From contig NW_026963296.1 of the NCBI RefSeq assembly GCF_036588685.1, forward strand, positions 1,922,001-1,986,000: DNA of 64,000 nucleotides, written 5' to 3'. Under the pieces are notes generated by a model. It did no database searches, was not told the DNA's origin, and saw nothing but the letters and a program-made list of their open reading frames with translations. Below are positions 22,403-37,400 of the stretch, one piece after another. This DNA is from Mytilus trossulus. Taxonomy: Eukaryota; Mollusca; Bivalvia; Mytilida; Mytilidae. The translations under genes were made by a program, and so were the position numbers. Positions within the stretch are counted from its first letter, which is position 1. Each line of letters begins with the position of its first letter.

Positions 22403-25400
22403 TCAGCTGTATTTGTCTTCTTCATTTTTAGATTTGAACAGTTTTCTGTATTTACTTCTTCTGTTAAACGTTGGTTCTTTCTTTTCTTCTGGTGATTCCT
22501 CTCTGTTTATGTAGCCTGAAAGGAGAAAAGAAAAAGATAAATAATACTGCAGGAAGGATAAATTGTGATTTTTCAGATTGAGAACAGAAATATAGCTCTT
22601 ATGCTATGCTTTTCGTTTTGAATTATAAAGTGTGATTGGATTTTAAATCAAGAACTGGAACACTATATAATGGGGCAATGAAACAACTTTCCATCAGCGA
22701 CCAAATGGTGAAGATGTAAGCAAATACAGGTCACTGTACAACCTATTATTTTTTTTTCATAGATTTTTGGGATGCATAACACTCATCAGTCATAAGCCAA
22801 AAAAAACAGGAGACAAGGACTGAAACAGATTTTATAATACATGTTATAGTCATCCAAATCATGAGGACGTCTGTAAACTTTCAAACTTTATAATTTTCCT
22901 TGACAGGCATAATGTATTTTTTTAAATATTAAGATGAAATCACAAATAGCAGAGAAATTACCATGGCATATAAATGTTGCACTTGATTTTTAACAGGTAA
23001 ACATTTTAGCCTTTTATTGCTTATGAAACACTAAGATGTGGTAAGATTGCAAATGAGATAACTCTACGACTGTCATACAAGTGAGAGGTTTAGCTAGCTA
23101 TAAAACCAGGTTCAATCCACCATTGTCTACATTAGAAAATGCCTGCACCAAGTCAGGAATATGACAGTTGTTATCCATTCGTTTGATGTGTTTGGACTTT
23201 TGATTTTTGATTTTCCTTTTTGAAATTTCCTCGGAGTTCAGTATTTTTACTTTTTACACAGTTTTAAGGATATTTCTGTTAAGGGTTTTTGTAAGTACAG
23301 TCGACTCCCGTTATCTCGAAGTCAGCCGGACCGGAGAAATATTTCGAGATACACATAGTTCGACTCAAACGAAAACCGGAAGTTTGCCTGAACAAGGGAC
23401 ACAACTCTTGCTTAGCATGGTAAAGCTAAAATAAATCCGGGTGAATATGGGAAGGGGATCGATATTCTGGTATTAGATCAATGTATTTGTATGTCATGGT
23501 CTTTCGTTATTATAATAACATTGTTTTACTTATTCAATTGTTTCAGTTACAATGTTTCCTATGGCTTTTATCCGAGAGAGTAATTTCGAATCGATAGTTT
23601 CGTTATTCAGGTCGTTTAAAGTTGACAAATAGTTTATTCTCGGATACAAAAGACTTTAGAAAATTTAGATTCCTCTTCATTTTGTTTTATCTCACTCTTT
23701 CTTTTCATAAAAGAAAATACAACAAGATTAAAGACGCCGATTGAGTAGTTTTTAGGTGATCATCAACGGAAGTCATAATCCTTACTTTATACACACCCAA
23801 GCTCATTAGTGTAAATCACAATTAATTGTTTTGTAAACATTTTAAATACTTTTTCATGAACATTAACAATGTATCACTAATTATTTATAAAAATTCTATA
23901 AAAAATAATCTTAGGTAAACACTCGTGGAAATAGCATGTCATAAATCAATACAGTGGTCAGTGACTGGAAATTTAATTACACGTGTATTGTCAGATTAAC
24001 TCTTCAATCCATTTAAATGCCGGAGGTCATGTTTTGACATATGTGTATTAGTTCGAGATAAATAATGAATTTTGAATGCTTTTGTTAACCTTGGGATCGT
24101 AAATTTAGTTTGACTCAACCGAAATTTCGACACATCCAATTTTGACTCATCAGGAGTCGAATTACATACATTTATATGGACCAAAGATCGGGACCACGTG
24201 AAAACTTCGACTCATCCGAAATTTCGAGTTAACCGAGTTCGAGACAACGAGAGTTAACTGTACTGTAAAAAATTGTGAAATTACTACATCATAAAGATGG
24301 ATATTTTAATGTAATTTTCTATACCTCTCTCTTCACATTCTGGTGTGTCCATGAACCCAACAGACCAAAAATGTTCAGGGGTACTTGGAGGGGCATGTCT
24401 AGCTCTATGTCTGGAACATTCCTGCATCCTCTTCTGTATGGCCTCATCAGATTCACCGGTGTCTTTATAGAACTAAAAAGAAAGATAAATATATGTTTTT
24501 CATTTGCTAACCGAATGAAGTTTAAATAAGAGGCAGCCAATATTAAATAGACTGACATGAAGATCTTCAAATAGTGTATCCCCTAGAGGTTCAAAACAAA
24601 TATATAGTTATTAGAAAAGGATTTTTTTGAGAGTTGTTATGCAATCTGAAACATTGCAACTGACTTTCATAAATTTCTACTGATTCTAACAGTACTGACA
24701 TATACAAATAGAGAAGACACAGAGAGGATGATACATATTTTCATAAGTTTTCAATGTTAACTAATGTTGTGTCCCTGTGTTGGTGTCTCATTGGCGTGTA
24801 CCCTAAATCTCCATGCTATCAATAACCAGGTTGGACATCATCCTCCTCCTCTGATAAATATATTGAAAAGTCTAATCACAAAAATATTGAATGCTGCGGA
24901 AAATTCAATCGTAACGTCACTAATCAAACTTCAAATTCAAATGACAAAACACATCAAATGAATGAACAACTGTCATATTTTTGACTTGGTACATGCATTT
25001 TCAAATGTAGAAAATGGTGGATTAAACCTGGTTTAATAGCGCTAAAATCGCTCAATTATATATCAAATTCCGTTATATTTACAATGATGTGTGAACAAAA
25101 CAGACATAATAAATATGGGTACAGCAGGCATCACTGTGTTACAATCTAAAAAAAAACCAATCATTTACAAAAAAAGCACAAAAGCATCTATCAAATTAAA
25201 AATCACATTCATTGCTACGTGTTTCTGACAGTTCACAGCTTCATTTGCATTTTCATTTATATATTAAATTTTTGATACAATCCTTATAAAATGTCAAATT
25301 CTATCAAACATTTTATCAATATCCTTTAAATACAATTGAGTGTTATCATAATGATACTGATTTTTAAGAATTACATATAAAAATTGCCTGAAAATCTATA

Positions 25401-28400
25401 ACACTGTAAATTCAGAAATCAATGTGAGGTTTTATTATTGCTAAAAATGCAACAGACTTGTAAATGCAATAATTTGAACTCGCATTTTGAAATATTTTAT
25501 ATGAATTGAACAGGATTTTTCAAAATCGTTAAAATTGAAATTGCATTTTGTCTAAAAAGACAAAATCGCAATAATAAATGCACACGATAATTTCTTAATT
25601 TACAGTAATACACAAAAGGTTACATACATCAGCACATTCTTGACACCAAAAAGCTTTCAGTTTCCTTCTGTCCTCTTTACCACGGACAACATCAACATAG
25701 GCATAGGCAGGCTCTGTAGTTATCTTTGGACGACTGTAACAATGAAAATAAACAAATACATTTTAAATCATTTCTCATAATGGAGATCAATCAAAAAAAG
25801 TAATCTTAGAGATACATTTAACATGCTTGTCATTCTTGTAAACAAACTATAAAAAAAGAAGCTTACATGTGAATCTTTACCCGAAATTCTCAAAAACCCT
25901 TCAATTTGTAAAAGATGGGCATGATGGGTGAACCAAGCTTTTCATGATGTGGCCTATAGTGAATATTAGGGATGTTTTTTTTTGTTTTTTTTGTCTCATT
26001 GTTGAAGCATTTTTGTGACCAGAATTGCTTACATCCACATCTTTTAAAATCCTTTCAATTGTTGTCACATTTGCAATCTTATTACATCTCTTTATTTTTA
26101 TTTTGTATAAATTTTCTTCTACCAGTATGCAAGATTTGTAAGACTAATATTTCTTGCAGTTGCTAATTAGCTCTAATGTTTAATTCATACAATAACTGGA
26201 ACAGACAAACAAACCAATAAATGAATATATTTTATTTCATATCTCCTCCATCATAAAACTGGAACATAGTACACGGATACCCCACTCACACTATCACTGA
26301 AATAGGGATAAAAACTCTTATTTGGCATTAGAATTAGAAAGATCATATAATAGGGAACATTTGTACTAAGTTTAAAGATGTTCTGACCTCAACTTCATCA
26401 ATAATTACCTTGACCAAAGACTTTAACCTGAAGCTGGACAGAAGGAGGAACAAACAGATGGACAAACGAATGGACACACAGACCAAAAAACATAATGCAC
26501 CTACAATAAAAAAAAAATCTTTATCTACTTCATTAGGTAAACTTTAAAAATATCCAATAAATTTCCAGAAAATAATACATACACATCAAAACTATCATCC
26601 ATCTGTTTGTTTATCTGTGGTTCTTCTGTTTCCACGTCTTCTGTGTCTGTAAAGATAGAAAAATATCCAGTAAAACATTGTTTCTTAGATCATATATACA
26701 AATTAGTCTATTCACATAGCTATTTAAAAATGAAGTTCTAAAATTGTATAATTCATGGGTGGTCTCCCTTTCTTTAAAAACAAAATATGATCTGAACAAG
26801 TCAATTAATGTGAGAGGTGAAAAATACTTGACTGGTTGTCAATATCAACATGATAAAACTGGCCAACTCTTAAAATAATAAATGAGAGGATAAGATCTTT
26901 ACTTACAGAATTCATGAAAATTCTACTCCCACTTACTTCTGTATGCACTGTCTTTAAAAAAATATGAACCATGATTTTCTGTAATGCAATAAAGCTTCAG
27001 TGTTCTCCCAAGGATTTTTGGATAGCACCACACTCATTCTCAATTTAGGGTCGCAATTCTATGTACCGCAGTGTAAAAGACATATTCAACCAGAGATTTG
27101 TATATTTTTATATATAGTTGGATAGGGAATACCGGTGCGGAGATAGAAATAATTGTTTTTCACATGTAACTCTCACAATTTAAACAAAATTCAGCTTTAT
27201 GAACGTCAAAAACAGTATTTACGTTACTGTCCACGGCAAGGTATCAAATTATTAAAATCTCAGTCTCGTGTTATTTGAGTTATTTGTGCACAACAAACTC
27301 TGCAGTTATTTGAAGAATGATCATACTTTTCAACTGATACTTGTATAATGCATACATATAACACATTTTAAAAATTAGATTGAAACGAACTCTAAATTTC
27401 ATGTGTCACCAAGACCAAACTATTTGAATATTGTGTTTCTTAAACGAAGTTAGCACTGCATTAAATGTAGTTATAGTAAACAAAACTTATTTGTTTTATT
27501 CCTTAGACATATTGTTTAAGCTGACAAATATCAAATATAACAAAATTGTTCAGTTCACTTTGATTTTGCATTTTTTTCCATACCAAGGATCATGGTTATA
27601 AAAACAGGAGATATTTACGTGTTGCACGACACAATAATAACACACATCCCAAATGTCAACAGCTCTTAGTTATTAGAAAGGTGGAAGTATATGTACAATT
27701 TTTACATCTGTACTGTCTTCTACATAAACAGTAAGTATTAACAACGAATGACTATCCAGCCAAAAATATTTACGTTACCGATATTTACGATACAAAATAT
27801 ACCTTTGGAACGGACCCAGGTACTGATCATCATTTTAGCACTTTTCAAAAACAGCGTCTATGACGTCATTGTTTAACACGTTGTTTACAAGATTTTATGG
27901 CGTTACATATCCATACATGACAGTAGAGAGATAAAAGCAAATAGAAGAGCAAGGTAACTATGACAATGTTTGATATTTATTTTTTCTTACGTTTTGATAT
28001 AAACTGATGAAGTAGAAGTTTAATTGTGTTCCATGCTTAGTTCTTGTCATTTTCAAATACACTTTTTGTACTGATCATTTACACAAGTTAATTGAATGAG
28101 GAAAGTATTTACGTTACGATTGGGTAACGTAAATATTTTACAAATTATAACTGAATTATAAAGTGAATACAATAAAAAAACAAGTTGTCTTTGTGATTTT
28201 AAAGTTGGTTTATAGATATATGATGCTAGTTTCAGTAGTTAAACTTAATAGAAATGAATGTTTTTCTACTATAGCTTCATTAAAAAGATGCGTAGTAATG
28301 CTAGAATTGTCGTGGAATTTCACCATAAGTTAAGCAGTCAAATCAATAAAACGTGCTAAAAATGCATCTCAACATTTATAATATGCTATATCAAGATAAC

Positions 28401-31400
28401 AAAATGAACAAAAAACATTACATACAAGTTTACCAATTACTACACCTAATCTGCTTTTGGGTCTAATTGTAACGTAAATATCAAAATTTGATTATTGCTT
28501 AAAGGTAAATTTTTTATTACATAATTATAACATACATTGTGTTTACCTAACTAGACCTTCTTATTATTCATATCTTCGTTCAAAACAAAGTGTTTGCTAA
28601 TATTGTTCATATTTTGATTTCACTAAATTAACATAAAACTAGAACATTATAGTTCAATTTGATGCAACATGTACTCCTTTTTCAGGTATACATGGCCAAG
28701 TCACGAAGTCAAATCCAAAAAGAGTACAGAGAAAGAAAGAAATTGAAAGATGGAAAGAATTATTTAAAGAAAGAATCAGCCAGGGTGATTAAATACTATG
28801 TTCCAGCAGCTGAATTGCCAACTAAGGAAAGAAAAAAAAGAAACGCAAGAGCAAAGGTCCACAACCAAACACATAGACGCAAAAGAAATGCAGCAGCGTT
28901 GGTTTTGAATGAATCTGTTACAGAAAGCAGTGGTTATGAAAGTATAGGTAGTTCATTGGTGGTAAAGTTGCCACTTGTTGGAAGGAGGAAAGGAGGAAAA
29001 AAGAAAAATACAAGAGCTTTAGCTAGAGCCCATGGTGCAATGAAGCGTTTGAAAGTAGAAAAGGAAAAGCTTCTGAAAAAATTAAAAGCAAAGTCCAGAC
29101 AACTGAAAAGGCTCAGCACTAAGATTAATACCGGAACTAGAAGGCCATCGGAACCTTGTACACCTAACAGCAAAACTGAATTAGAACTGAGAGAATTAAA
29201 TTTGACACCCAAAAGAAGGGAGAGGGTAAAGCGAAAGTTAATGTTGAAGAATGTGGTGTTGCACGAAATTTCAGAAGCAAGAGCGTCAACTTCGTCCATG
29301 TATGAGAGACAGTCCATAGCTAGACTAGTTTCTGGAAAGTTGTCAAAGAAATACAGACTCAATCTTGCTATAAGTAAAGGAACTGGTATATGTAGAAAGA
29401 CTTTGACAAAAGTTTCCACAAAGCGGGTTAGACCAGACAGACGTATTTGTGCAGTCAAACAGCTTGCTCTAGATGTCGAAGATTTCATGAGCAGAGAAGA
29501 TAATAGTCGCATGCAACCAGGAAAAGGGGATGCAATTAAGATTTCGAAAGGAGAAAAGAAGCAAACAATTATTCTAACAAATTATCTTGCTGATCTACAT
29601 AAGAAATTTTCTGCAGAAAACCCTCAAGTGAAAATTTCGTTGGCAACCTTTTGTCGTTTACGTCCACGCCATATCTTAACAGCAAAGTTCATATCCCGAA
29701 CATCCTGTCTATGTATAAAACATCAGAATATGGCCCTCAAGTGTCAGACACTTAAGAAATACAACATTTTCGTAAGAGAAAATCCAGAACACTTAATTGG
29801 TCAAAGTCTTGAAATAGAGCGTTCTATGGACCAGCTGCTAGAAAATCGAGTGGCTTATCGAGTATGGAAACAAGTCGTTGTGGAAGATAAAAAGAAAATG
29901 AAGATTATAGAAAATACAGTAGAGAAAAATGAATTTATAGAGATGATGAAAGTTGAAATGAATCAGTTTGCAAGTCACGTTGACAGAGTACGGTGTCAAT
30001 ATAGAGAAATCAAAACACTTAAAGATAGCCTTAAAGAGAAAGAAGTTTTAGTCCAAATGGACTTTGCAGAGAACTATTCGTGTAAGTCCCTTGCAGAGGT
30101 ACAGAGTGCCTATTGGAACCAGACCCCAGTCACCATACACCCAGTAGTTGTATATTTCCGAGGCCAATCAAAATTAGAACACAAAAGCATCGCAATAATT
30201 TCTGATGAACTTTCTCATTGTACCAGTACAGTGTGCACATTTCTTGATTCTTTAGTTCCAGTCTTGAAGGAAATCTGTCCAAATGTCGAGTTTGTTCACT
30301 ACTGGACGGATAGTCCATCAAGCCAATACCGCAATAAAACCATTTTTGACCTCATAGCAAATCATTCATCAGTTTATGGAATTCAGGCCCGTTGGAATTA
30401 TTTTGAGGCTGGGCATGGCAAGGGACCTTGCGACGGTCTTGGTGGAACAATTAAAAGAATGGCTGACGAAGCAGTGAAGAGAGGAGCAGTTGTTATTCAA
30501 GATCCAAAAGAATTTTTCGATTGGTCAACGACTTCAAACATGAAAGAAGTAAAATTTTTGTTTGTAAAGAAAGAAGAATGCAAAAAGAAGCTCGACCAAC
30601 TGAATAAAATAAAGCTGAGGCCAATTAAAGGAACAATGAAGTTTCATGCTGTAGCCTATGACTTACAGACAGCCGAACTTTGCACGAGAGAAACTTCGTG
30701 CTATTGTGGCATATGCTTGAAGGGGAAATTTTGTGAATCATGGAGTCGACAGACATATGACAGTCACTCAAATGATACCAGTCACACAAAAGAAACAGTC
30801 AATCAAAACGAATTGCAAGAAAGTAATGAGATCCAAAATGAAGATTTTCATGAAATAATAATAGTAGAAGTGTCAGTGGATGACTTTATTGCATGTGTTT
30901 ATGAAGGTCAGTGGTACATTGGGAAAATTTTAGATATGGACGACGAAGATGTACAGGTTACCTTTCTCGAAAGAGCGAAAGCTATGTTTAGGTGGCCAAC
31001 TTCACCTGACACGATATGGTGCAAAAAATCAGACGTCTTCTATAAGCTTGATCATCTAGAGCCTTCGGGCAAGAGTAAACGCTTTTGGAAAATAAGCCCA
31101 GAGGACAGAACTAGAATTGAGAACAACTTTGAAGCTCATGAAATGAACACAAATAAATGAAACATATTTGTTGAATCGTTTAAAATGTTTGATGCATAAT
31201 CTTTGCATTTTGATATTTACGTTACCAATTAAAAATTTGAAATTTTTGTCTCTTTTTTTATGGTAGACAAATGTCTGAGTTGATAAATTCGTTGTACATT
31301 CAATATAAAACACTTTCAATGTTTAAAGTCAGAATTTCGGTTTAAAATTTTATAAGTCAGATTATTGATATTTACGTTACATTTACACAGGTCTATGAAA

Positions 31401-34400
31401 AGTTTAAAATATCTACCATGTAAACATTTCTTTGGGGAAACCTTTATCATATTTCATTGCAATTATTCAAAAAAAGGTATCAGCCATAAATTGTTTACTT
31501 ACAATGCATTGAACAGAAAAAAAAATAAATCAAAGAAATTGATTTTATAGAGTAAAAGGAACAGCTACAGTTTAAAAACGGACCCAGTTTTGATTAGGCT
31601 GATTCGGTCATATGAATTTCGGACCATGGTAACCAGAAGTGAATTTGAAAGTCAAAACTGTTGGTCTATTTAGATAACTCAATATTTTGAAGTATATTGA
31701 TCAGCATTAGCTTTATTTAATATGTTTAAAACAGTCAGTTGCAGATCACGTAAATATTTTGTCAAAAATTGGACATAAAAGGCTTCAAAACTAAGAACTG
31801 GTAATTTTTTTATCCATGTTTGTGAGTAGAAAAGAATTGCAGTTTTGGTTAACAGGTTTATTTAGGTATAATGTATGAAAGGTTTTAATGTATTTTTGTA
31901 ACCTTTATTACAATGTATTTAAGCATATGCCTTAGCCACCGTAACTTGAGAATGAGTGACCAGGGTAACGCGTGACAAAATGAATTTTACAGTATTTTGT
32001 GTTGCGTTGCGTCGCTTATTTTTTTCTTGTTACTTTTTGTCATTACCTGTTTGCCTTTGTTTTGTTTACTGTGGTACTGTGTTGTAGGACTTCTGGTCAG
32101 AAAATTATTGGTGGAAAAAGTAAATCAATAAACAGTTTGTATACTTTAATATCTTTGAAGAATAAATAAAAGAAAGCACAATTAGTCTTTAAGCTAAAGT
32201 CACTTCTTATATTTTGATCAAGCCATTTTGTCCCAATACTTGCAGTTACACTACACATTCCCCATGTTAGATTTCACCATAACAATGAACTTTGAACAAG
32301 ATTTGATACAGAACCTTCAGTAAATTAAAAACTATTTTCCATAGTTTTAGACCTGATTCTTTTAGACCACAACAAATTTATTTTTTTGGTTAATATTTTG
32401 TATTACAGACATGAAGAGTACTTTATAAGAGTTATCTATTCACAATGTTCATCCCTAGCTACATTTCTGCATTGGAATATATTAGAGTTTTGGCAGCAGG
32501 CTGTTAAGTCCTGTTACAGTCAAATATTTTCAATCTAAAAAAATACCAATTTATTATAATATGTCTGTGCATCAATAATGGTATGATTCTCAAAAATAAT
32601 TTGCAAAATGTTTTTGTTGGTGTGTTCTAAGAATGTTTTTATCCTTAATGTAACATTCTAATATAATTTTGCATTCAATTTGTACTTTATTTTAATTTGC
32701 AATGAGAAATTATATGTTAGGAGCATTTATTTGTAATTAGCAAAATCAGGGGAAGTAACTCCACAATTAATTCCTAAACGGCAAATTATTTCGACTTGAG
32801 ACAGGCGTAATAGGGTTCATTAACAAATGTCTGCTTGTCCCTCACAAGTCTGTTATTAAAATTATGATCTCTTAATTAATTAAAACACAAAAGAATCATG
32901 TACATCGATTAAATCCAATCATCAATGTTATTAACCTCAACAGGTAAATCGATCATGTGGTGTAAACAATCCACTTGTCAATACTGGATTAAACTGGTTA
33001 GAACTGGTCAATTTTGATGTAAAGTTGAAGTCATCTGAAACTTTGAAACTTTACCGATTTTGATACGATTTTTTTACCGAAAACTTTACCACCACAGAGA
33101 AAAATTATACATCGCGGCAAGAACGATACCACCGCGGTAGAAAATTATACATCGCGGGCCCGTGGTCCTTTAAGGGCCTGGGGAGAACACTGAAGCTTAG
33201 TTGTCTCATCGTCCTTATCAAGGTTTTTAATAATGCAACAACAAACTCAAGAGTAAATTGCTGCATAGCATGTGTCACAAAAAATATTTGTATGTAAATT
33301 AGTATCACCTATTCAACAGCTAATGGTAATAGGGGTATTTCACAATTTTGAAACCAAATTGTTTGCAGTACTTGCATAAATGATCATATGAACTTTATTT
33401 TGATAAAGGAAATATTTTAAAGTCCACAGGTACTTTATATATAGTAAAAACAATTTGTTACCTCCAGTTTTCAGTTTTTTCTTTTGTCCCTTTAATCGTC
33501 CACCTCCGAATTTAACACTTGTAGAACTGCAAGGAATGGCTTGAGAATCTTCACCAAACTCTATACAAGTTGATGTTTTAGGGAAATCATCGTTTCCATG
33601 GAGATCTTCTAATCTGAAATCTTGTAAAGCGTCTATGCAGTCTGTATTTTCCTTCACCCTATTTTCTCTTTTTCCATTGTTGTGTCTGTTTGCCAAGGTC
33701 ATTTCAAGTTCATCTCCTAGGTCCTGTGATTCAGCACAAAGTTGAGAAAGTTCAATAGCAGGGTCCAAACTGCCATTTATTCTAAATGGGTCAGGATTAC
33801 CTCCCTTTGGTTTATCATTAATCCTAGATGGAGCCATTGTTTCTTCCATGTCTATGTCAGATAAATGTTTTTCTTCACCAGCAGGTGCAATAGTTTGATC
33901 AAGATCTGCTGATTTTCTCAGCTTACTTCTTTTAAATCTAGGTTTTGGCACTGCTGGTTTTTTAAATGGAGGACTATTTTCTTTGGACTCTAGCAATTCA
34001 TTGTTAGATTGAAGTTTTTCACAAAGTTTTCCTGTAGATTCTTGTAAAGACTGTTCTATAGCCTGCTGTAGATCTGAATCTTGTTTTGTGCCGTTCATAA
34101 AAGCTTGACTCAATGAACTTTGTCGTAACTTATTTTTGAACTCCTCATCCATGTTGGAAGTGTCTTTTAATGGTGATTTTTCATGTACTTTTGATTTCCT
34201 TTCCCTCATTTTCCAAGAGCTGTTAATGTCAGGTGACTTTTCCTGTGACCTTGACTTTTTCCCTCTGACCTTCCGTGATAATTTTTCAACACTTCTGTCT
34301 TTCGATGAATTCAATATTTTGTACGATTGTGATGACTCTGAATCCTCGAACAGAACGTCCACTTCAGGATACCTTTGTTCATTTTCAGAAGTCAAAGGAG

Positions 34401-37400
34401 ATTCGTTGTCAGATGGAATGTCTATTGGTTGTCGTGAAGATCTTGCTGAAATATTTCTGGCCATTCGACCATTACTGACCAATGAAGGTGATGAAAACTC
34501 AGGACTGGAATGAATATGAACAGTTTCTCCACTTATATCATCTGTTAAATTTGTACAATTGAGGTTTGATGTTTTCTTTACAATTTTACGATTTTTCAGT
34601 GGCACCAATTTGAGTGGGCTATCATGCTGAGATAATGTTTTAGCTTTAGTTTGTTCTCTTCCAGGATTGACTTGCTTTAACATGTGAGAAGGATCACTTT
34701 TATTTTTCTTCAAATTAATTTTTCTTCCTTCAAATTCCTCAGACTGTTCACCTTTATTCAACTTTGTCTGGTCCAAATCTGGACTGCTTAACATACTATG
34801 AAGCCATGACCTATTGACCTGCTTTTCCTTTTGACCTTGATCTTGAATTTTCAATCCATTGTCTTCATTTTCTGATGAAGAACTAGTATCCATAGCAATT
34901 GTCCATTTATTTTTCTTAATTCCTGTGAGATTTTTGGCGTTGTCAGCTTTTTCGTCACATACTGTTTCTTCTTCCTCTTCAAATAAATCAGCGTCAAATA
35001 AACAGGTCTCTGGGACAATAATATGGGGCCTCTTTTGCAAGTTATCTTTCCTTGATGATTTTCCCGTAATTCTTTCATTATCGATACCATCTGAATGCAT
35101 CTCAATCATTGTTTCTTCCATTCTTGGTCTTTTCTGTTCGGGTGAAGGGTCCTACAAAATAACAGTTCAATGTTTAATTTCAGAAATTATTGTTATATTC
35201 TTATCATTGTGTAAATTGCAACAGGATATGCTTAGTTAAAATTAATCAATCTTAAAATTTGTGTCCATTGTTCAACCAATGGTTTTCATTAATGCATGTA
35301 CACAAAAACTTCTGAATTAAAAGTACATAATATACGATAGGTTTTGAAGATTTTTGCTTTTTACTTGCCTACGGTGATAGGGGAAACAGAGTGGAATCAC
35401 TATAGGAAATTCCCTTTAGTATATATCCTCTAATTTAAACTGAGGTTTCTCTTGGCTTATTTGATCATAATAAGCATAAGAATCAAACCTGCTATACATT
35501 GGCTCATCAGTACAAATTTTCTCCAATTAGTCAAATGTAAATGACACTAATGAGACAGCAATCCAGGAATATAAAACATCAAAAATCATGTAGGTAAAAA
35601 AATTACCCCAAACAATATATAAAACTAATGTCTAAAGATACAAAATGTAATACATTTATTTACATATTATTTTGATAAATAAAAAGTCCTTGGTACAGAA
35701 AATATAGTTTAAAAGTAAAAAAACACAATAAATCACATCATAAATCGAACATATGTATGCTGGTTTGCAAAAGAGGTGATCTTCTAATGGGACATCATCA
35801 GACATGAACGCATTTTTTCCGGACATCACAATAGAAAGTTCAGAAGAAAGCAAGAGAATTTGACGTCACAATCAAATTTTGACCAATGAAGAAAGGAGAT
35901 GAAACGAACCACACATTGATTCAATAAAAATAATCAATACATTGCAATAGGTCAGAGAAAGGACAAATTGTTAAAGTATTGGAGAAATATATCTAGCTTT
36001 CGTTTTACTCTTTGGTTGTATTGACAAATTCCAAATTTCCATTCTCAATTTTATATATGCTGGTTTCACGATATTTGTACATGATCTAGGGAATACCTTC
36101 CGATGAACATGCAGTGAACCCATATTATTTTTTTTCTTTATACATTTCTACCAGTTTCAACCATATGAAAAGTATGAGGAACCGGATGTTCCACAGGGCG
36201 CATCTTGGTACGACCGCAGTCAGAGGTTGAACATGAACAGTTGGGGTAAGTATGGACACAACATTCAAGCTTAATACAGCTCTGAATTTGGATTGTGATA
36301 GTTGACACAGAATAGGTTTCTGATACAGAATAAATGTAATCTAAGAAATTAAAAAAAAATAATTGGACATTTACCTATTATTGTCCAATATCCAAAATGT
36401 AAGTATATGTTTAGATTCAGCATATCAAAGAACCCAAAGAATTCAATTTTTGTTAAAATCAAGTTAAGTTTAATTTTGGACCCTTTGTCCTTAGTGTAGA
36501 CTAATTTGAAAACAGGACCAAAAATTAAAAATGTAAATACACTGTAAGATTTAGCATATCAAAGAACCCCAATACTTCAATTTTTGATGAAATCAAACAA
36601 AGTTTAATTTTGTCTCATTTTGACCCCAAATTCCTGAACTGTTGGGGAAAAAAATACCAAAATCAATCCCAACCTTCCTTTTGTGGTTATAAACCTTGTG
36701 TTAAAATTTTATTAATTTCTATTTACTTAAATACTAAAGTTATTATCCTGAAATTTACTGTTTTTGGACGACGATCTGACAATGCAGAAGTGTTTATACC
36801 AATATACGACCAAATTATTTTTTTAATTTTGCGGTCGTATAAAAATTAACTCTATTGGTCATCCCCCTTAAATAAAATACCTCTGAATATCTGCTTCTCT
36901 TTTTGTTCCTTGGTAGCCTCAGTTTCAAACTTTTATCTAGCCTATCAGGACTTGGATCCTCCTCTATTTTGTCATGTGACTTCCTATTGGATTCTACAGT
37001 TGCATGTCCATCGTCAGAACCAGGCTGTTGTTTAGTCTTGTGTGGTGTATATTTACTTGTAGAATCTGGGCTTGATAATGCAGTGTTCAAATTTCCATTT
37101 CTATGAGAGGAAAAAGTTGATGAAGTGATATTGTTAGTTACACAGGGTGCAATTGTCCTAGTATTTGGAATTAATAAGGTCAAGAAATTTGTATCTAGTG
37201 TGGCAATTTTAGCCTATAAATTCCCATATTAAAACAGTTGCACACTATGTAGCAAATTTATCCTGATTTTGTTATCACAACCCTTATTACATGTATTATA
37301 AAAAATTCAATTATAAGGACACCAAATTTATTTAGATATTAAATCTAAAACTCTAAAAAATGATAGGACTATGGAATAAGGGAGATAATTTGACTTGACT

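Larger units (their letters stand above)
26998..33192 (+). mobile_element. 6.2-kb DNA transposon in CtIP intron 7, carrying a transposase-like gene
   Basis: The ends are CAGTGTTCTCCC at 26998-27009 and its inverse at 33181-33192. They are flanked by the identical hexamer AAGCTT (26992-26997 and 33193-33198), a candidate 6-bp target duplication. AAGCTT is its own reverse complement, so this flank could instead be extra inverted repeat. The element takes up 6195 of the 6815 bp of intron 7, leaving an ordinary ~620-bp intron. It holds one intact ORF (28692-31160), antisense to CtIP. Copies of an ATTTACGTTAC-type motif occur on both sides of the ORF and only between these termini. A 195-bp MITE at 44561-44755 has the same terminal sequence, so the ends belong to a mobile family. 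The superfamily is not assigned. Confidence 0.65.

Noticed and set aside
23207-23434. 75-aa open frame
   Set aside because: Crosses from a mussel repeat into the left end of the TA-flanked element at 23298.
28934-29512. 192-aa minus-strand open frame
   Set aside because: Lies wholly antisense to the lysine-rich N-terminus of the transposase-like gene; a composition shadow.
27809-31587. AACGGACCCAG direct repeats at 27810 and 31577, considered as LTR ends
   Set aside because: Only 11 bases match, with no TG...CA ends, primer site or gag/pol; more likely a further internal motif of the transposon.
34136-35239. Plus-strand open frames of about 125 aa
   Set aside because: Antisense to the large CtIP exon, whose Ser/Glu/Lys bias keeps the opposite strand open.
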